Positions 61,411 through 64,000 of a DNA stretch of 64,000 bases are shown here, piece by piece. Every line of letters begins with the position of its first letter. The first letter of the stretch is position 1. Both the position numbers and the translations under genes were made by a program. The stretch lies in the NCBI RefSeq assembly GCF_042678485.1, contig NZ_JBHTKR010000003.1, positions 310,001 to 374,000 of the forward strand, read 5' to 3'. The notes below the pieces were generated by a model that was given only the letters and a program-made list of their open reading frames with translations, was not told the origin of the DNA and made no database searches. This DNA comes from Seohaeicola saemankumensis. GTDB taxonomy: Bacteria; Pseudomonadota; Alphaproteobacteria; Rhodobacterales; Rhodobacteraceae.

Positions 61411-63171
61411 ATGCCCGTCAAGATTTCCCGCCCCGATTATGCCGCCATGTATGGCCCTACGACCGGCGACCGGCTGCGGTTGGCCGATACCGACCTGATC
61501 ATCGAGGTCGAGCGTGACCTGACGGCGCTGGCCGTGGGCAGCGCCATGAGCGGCGGCAGCGGGCCGAACGCCGCCATCTACGGCGAAGAGGTCAAATTCG
61601 GCGGGGGCAAGGTGATCCGCGACGGGATGGGGCAAAGCCAGGTCACCCGCGCGGGCGGGGCGGTGGACACGGTCATCACCAATGCGCTGATCGTGGACTG
61701 GACGGGCATCTACAAGGCCGATGTCGGCCTGCGCGACGGCCGCATCCACGCGATCGGCAAGGCGGGCAACCCGGATACGCAACCCGGCGTCAGCATCATC
61801 GTTGGGCCGGGGACCGAGGTGATCGCGGGCGAGGGGCGCATCCTGACGGCGGGCGGCTTTGACAGCCATATCCATTACATCTGTCCGCAGCAGATGGAGG
61901 ATGCCTTGCATTCCGGCGTGACGACCATGCTGGGCGGTGGCACCGGCCCCGCGCATGGCACCCTGGCCACCACGGTCACGCCCGGCCCCTGGCACATGGC
62001 GCGGATGTTGCAGGCGGCGGATGCCTTTCCGATGAACCTGGCCTTCGCGGGCAAGGGCAATGCCTCGCGTCCCGCCGCACTTGAGGAACAGATCCTGGCC
62101 GGCGCCTGCGCGCTGAAACTGCACGAGGACTGGGGCACCACGCCTGCCGCCATCGATTGCTGCCTCTCGGTTGCGGATGCGATGGATGTCCAGGTGATGA
62201 TCCATACCGACACGCTGAACGAAAGCGGGTTCGTGGAACATACGGTTGCCGCGCTGAAGGGGCGCACGATCCACGCCTTCCATACCGAAGGCGCGGGCGG
62301 CGGACATGCCCCCGACATCATCAAGATCTGCGGGCTGCCGAATGTCCTGCCCTCCTCGACCAACCCGACACGGCCTTTCACGGTCAACACGGTGGACGAG
62401 CATCTGGACATGCTGATGGTCTGCCACCACTTGGACAAATCCATCCCCGAGGATGTGGCCTTTGCCGAAAGCCGCATCCGGCGCGAGACGATTGCAGCCG
62501 AAGACATCCTGCACGACATGGGCGCGTTTTCGATCATCGCGTCCGACAGCCAGGCGATGGGCCGTGTGGGCGAGGTGCTGATCCGCACCTGGCAGACCGC
62601 CGACAAGATGCGCAAGCAACGCGGCCGCCTGCCCGAGGAGACGGGCGAGAACGACAATTTCCGGGTGCGCCGCTATATCGCGAAATACACGATCAACCCG
62701 GCCATCGCGCATGGGATATCGGCCCATATCGGCAGTATCGAGGTGGGCAAGCGCGCCGACCTGGTGCTGTGGAACCCGGCCTTCTTTGGCGTCAAGCCCG
62801 AGATGGTGCTGATGGCGGGCACGATCGTGCTGGCGCAGATGGGCGATCCCAATGCCTCGATCCCGACACCGCAGCCGGTCTATTCGCGGCCCATGTTCGG
62901 GGCATACGGCCGTTCCCTGGAACATAGCGCGGTCACCTTCGTGTCCGAGGCGGCGCAGGCCGACGGGATCAGGGGCAAGCTGGGCCTTGCGAAACAGACG
63001 CTGGCCGTCACCAACACGCGCCAGATCGGCAAGGCGGATCTGAAGCTGAACACGGCCACCCCGCATATCGACGTGAACCCCGAAACCTACGAGGTGCGCG
63101 CGGATGGCGTGTTGCTGACATGCGAACCTGCCACGGTTCTGCCGATGGCGCAGCGCTATTTCCTCTATTGA
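61411..63171 (+). CDS. ureC: Urease subunit alpha (catalytic)
   Basis: A 586-residue catalytic subunit that hydrolyses urea. Nickel ligands and active-site residues are seen in SHIHYICPQQ, ALKLHEDWG (carbamylated Lys), MIHTDTLNESG, HTEGAGGGHAPD, the flap MVCHHLDKSIPED and SDSQAMGRVGE. The usual length is about 567-570; the excess lies near residues 40-57 (ALAVGSAMSGGSGPNAAI), inserted between VERDLT and YGEEVKFGGG. The catalytic core is otherwise intact, so the enzyme should be active. Confidence 0.97.
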   Translation: MPVKISRPDYAAMYGPTTGDRLRLADTDLIIEVERDLTALAVGSAMSGGSGPNAAIYGEEVKFGGGKVIRDGMGQSQVTRAGGAVDTVITNALIVDWTGIYKADVGLRDGRIHAIGKAGNPDTQPGVSIIVGPGTEVIAGEGRILTAGGFDSHIHYICPQQMEDALHSGVTTMLGGGTGPAHGTLATTVTPGPWHMARMLQAADAFPMNLAFAGKGNASRPAALEEQILAGACALKLHEDWGTTPAAIDCCLSVADAMDVQVMIHTDTLNESGFVEHTVAALKGRTIHAFHTEGAGGGHAPDIIKICGLPNVLPSSTNPTRPFTVNTVDEHLDMLMVCHHLDKSIPEDVAFAESRIRRETIAAEDILHDMGAFSIIASDSQAMGRVGEVLIRTWQTADKMRKQRGRLPEETGENDNFRVRRYIAKYTINPAIAHGISAHIGSIEVGKRADLVLWNPAFFGVKPEMVLMAGTIVLAQMGDPNASIPTPQPVYSRPMFGAYGRSLEHSAVTFVSEAAQADGIRGKLGLAKQTLAVTNTRQIGKADLKLNTATPHIDVNPETYEVRADGVLLTCEPATVLPMAQRYFLY

Positions 63172-63189
63172 TCCGAAAGGCCCGATCCG

Positions 63190-63813
63190 ATGCCCCTGCC
63201 CCATAGCCATCATCTGACCCGCGCCGCCGATCTTCCGCCCGCGACGGATCAGTGCCTTCTGACCTATGATGCACGCTTTCTGCGCCGCAAGCGGCTGGAG
63301 ACGGTGACGGGCGCGCCTTTCCTCATCGACCTGGCGCAGACCGTGTCGGTCGATCAGGGGGATGGCTTCATCCTGTCGGACGGGCGTGTGATCGCTGTAC
63401 AGGCCGCCGCCGAGGCGCTGCTGGAGGTGCGCGGCGCCGATCTGATACGGCTGGCCTGGCACATCGGCAACCGCCACACGCCCTGCCAGATCGAGGCGAC
63501 GCGCCTGCTGATCCAGCGCGACCGCGTCATGCGTGACATGCTGGCCCTGCTGGGGGCAGAGGTGACAGAGGTGACGGAACCCTTCACACCCGAAGGCGGC
63601 GCCTATGGCCATGGCCGCACCCATGGGCACAGCCACGGCGACGCCCATGGCAATCCGGTCGCGGCACACCATACGCATTCGCATGGTGCTGATCAGGACC
63701 ACGCCCATGATCAAGAGCACGAGCATGAACACGGGCACGAGCACGGGCACGGGGACGAGCACGGGCACGAGCAGGGGCATCACCACTATCACCATCATGG
63801 GCATGAACATTGA
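63190..63813 (+). CDS. ureE: Urease accessory protein UreE (nickel chaperone)
   Basis: A 207-residue UreE. The peptide-binding N-terminal domain (CLLTYDARFLRRKRLETVTG) and the metal-binding domain (HIGNRHTPCQIEATRLLIQRDRVMRDML, quoted in part as HIGNRHTPCQIEATRLLI) are clear. The last ~65 residues are extremely His-rich, starting GHGRTHGHSHGDAHG and ending HHHYHHHGHEH. Such tails store nickel. The gene overlaps or abuts ureF at its end. Confidence 0.95.
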   Translation: MPLPHSHHLTRAADLPPATDQCLLTYDARFLRRKRLETVTGAPFLIDLAQTVSVDQGDGFILSDGRVIAVQAAAEALLEVRGADLIRLAWHIGNRHTPCQIEATRLLIQRDRVMRDMLALLGAEVTEVTEPFTPEGGAYGHGRTHGHSHGDAHGNPVAAHHTHSHGADQDHAHDQEHEHEHGHEHGHGDEHGHEQGHHHYHHHGHEH

Positions 63814-63814
63814 G

Positions 63815-64000
63815 ATGATCGCCACACCTCATCTTGTGACCCTGATGCAATGGCTGTCACCCGCCTATCCGGTAGGTGGGTTCAGCTACTCTCATGGTCT
63901 GGAATGGGCCGTGGAAGCAGGCACCATCACCGATGCGGCCACTTTCCAGGAATGGCTGGCCGATATCCTTGAATATGGTACGGGCCGCAATGATGCGATC
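63815..64000 (+). CDS. ureF: Urease accessory protein UreF (5' part; continues past window)
   Basis: 62 codons are present to the right edge. The start MIATPHLVTLMQWLSPAYPV and GGFSYSHGLEWAVEAGTI are the conserved UreF N-terminus. UreF binds UreD and recruits UreG for nickel insertion. The ATG at 63815 follows the ureE stop by one base; the in-frame ATG at 63803 would overlap ureE by 11 bases. Confidence 0.93.
   Translation, partial: MIATPHLVTLMQWLSPAYPVGGFSYSHGLEWAVEAGTITDAATFQEWLADILEYGTGRNDAI

Noticed and set aside
63600..63790. Tandem repeat or CRISPR-like array (GAGCACGGGCACGAGCACGG)
   Set aside because: The periodicity is codon repetition of His/Glu/Gly in the UreE tail; no spacers exist.
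61369..63825. 818-codon open frame on the minus strand
   Set aside because: It is the antisense shadow of ureC and ureE; the residues are His/Arg/Gly-rich without domains, while the plus strand encodes clear urease proteins.

Overview
The window is GC-rich, densely coded DNA that looks like an alphaproteobacterial chromosome, most likely Rhodobacterales (Roseobacter/Rhodobacter group). The judgement rests on gene content and protein style: a GcvT/DmdA-like protein, a compact queCDEF operon, a Rhodobacterales-type copper cluster with a 'transmembrane anchor' protein, and a ureDA-orf-BCEF urease operon. I cannot name a species from sequence alone.

Layout. 1-4.3 kb (minus): an Lrp-type regulator, a DmdA/GcvT-like folate enzyme, an OsmC protein, an ECHDC3-type crotonase and an acyl-CoA synthetase cut by the left edge. 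4.5-6.8 kb (plus): queC-queD-queE-queF for queuosine precursor synthesis, behind a probable preQ1-I riboswitch. 6.9-13.9 kb: a divergent copper-handling cluster. Its minus arm has a membrane-anchored protein, a HupE/UreJ-like membrane protein and a His-rich protein. Its plus arm has a His-rich secreted protein, a small lipoprotein, a TolC-type protein, a multicopper oxidase, a cupredoxin, a CusF-like protein and a cytochrome c. 14-25 kb: a methyltransferase, a cytochrome P450, a polyamine-type ABC transporter with an M20 deacylase, a LysR regulator divergent from a methyltransferase, and a cyclopropane fatty acid synthase. 25.7-27.6 kb: a VOC protein, a cold-shock protein and a DUF6481 protein. 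27.8-33.3 kb: a polysaccharide cluster (three glycosyltransferases, a flippase, a Wza-like exporter).

The Wza-like gene loses its C-terminus at about 33.31 kb, where it meets an antisense integrase fragment. From there to the tRNA-Met gene at 59.3 kb the window reads as a mosaic accessory region. It holds two diverged ~0.83-kb direct repeats (35132-35959 and 47695-48519), each with the same noncoding block, the same palindrome and an HTH regulator gene; copy 1 is truncated and also cuts a DUF4386 gene. Between them lie small redox and transport operons (EamA exporter, P-loop kinase, DsbA-like, WrbA, SDR, zinc-less alcohol dehydrogenase, DUF1772/DUF4345/NmrA) with their LysR and AraC regulators. 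After copy 2 come a BCCT transporter with a universal stress protein, and a second copper locus. That locus has CsoR with two good operator palindromes, a divergent glutaredoxin-MauE fusion, and the decayed remains of a copper P-type ATPase. The next 2 kb contains broken DUF302, LysR and IS3 genes. An alpha/beta-hydrolase fused to a LuxR helix-turn-helix, with Cys in place of the nucleophilic Ser, and a fused membrane/spermidine-synthase-like protein follow.

59.7-64 kb is the urease operon ureD-ureA-orf-ureB-ureC-ureE-ureF (ureF cut by the right edge), with a small His-rich membrane protein inside it, a 17-residue insertion near the UreC N-terminus and a very His-rich UreE tail. No rRNA, CRISPR array or complete insertion sequence was seen.
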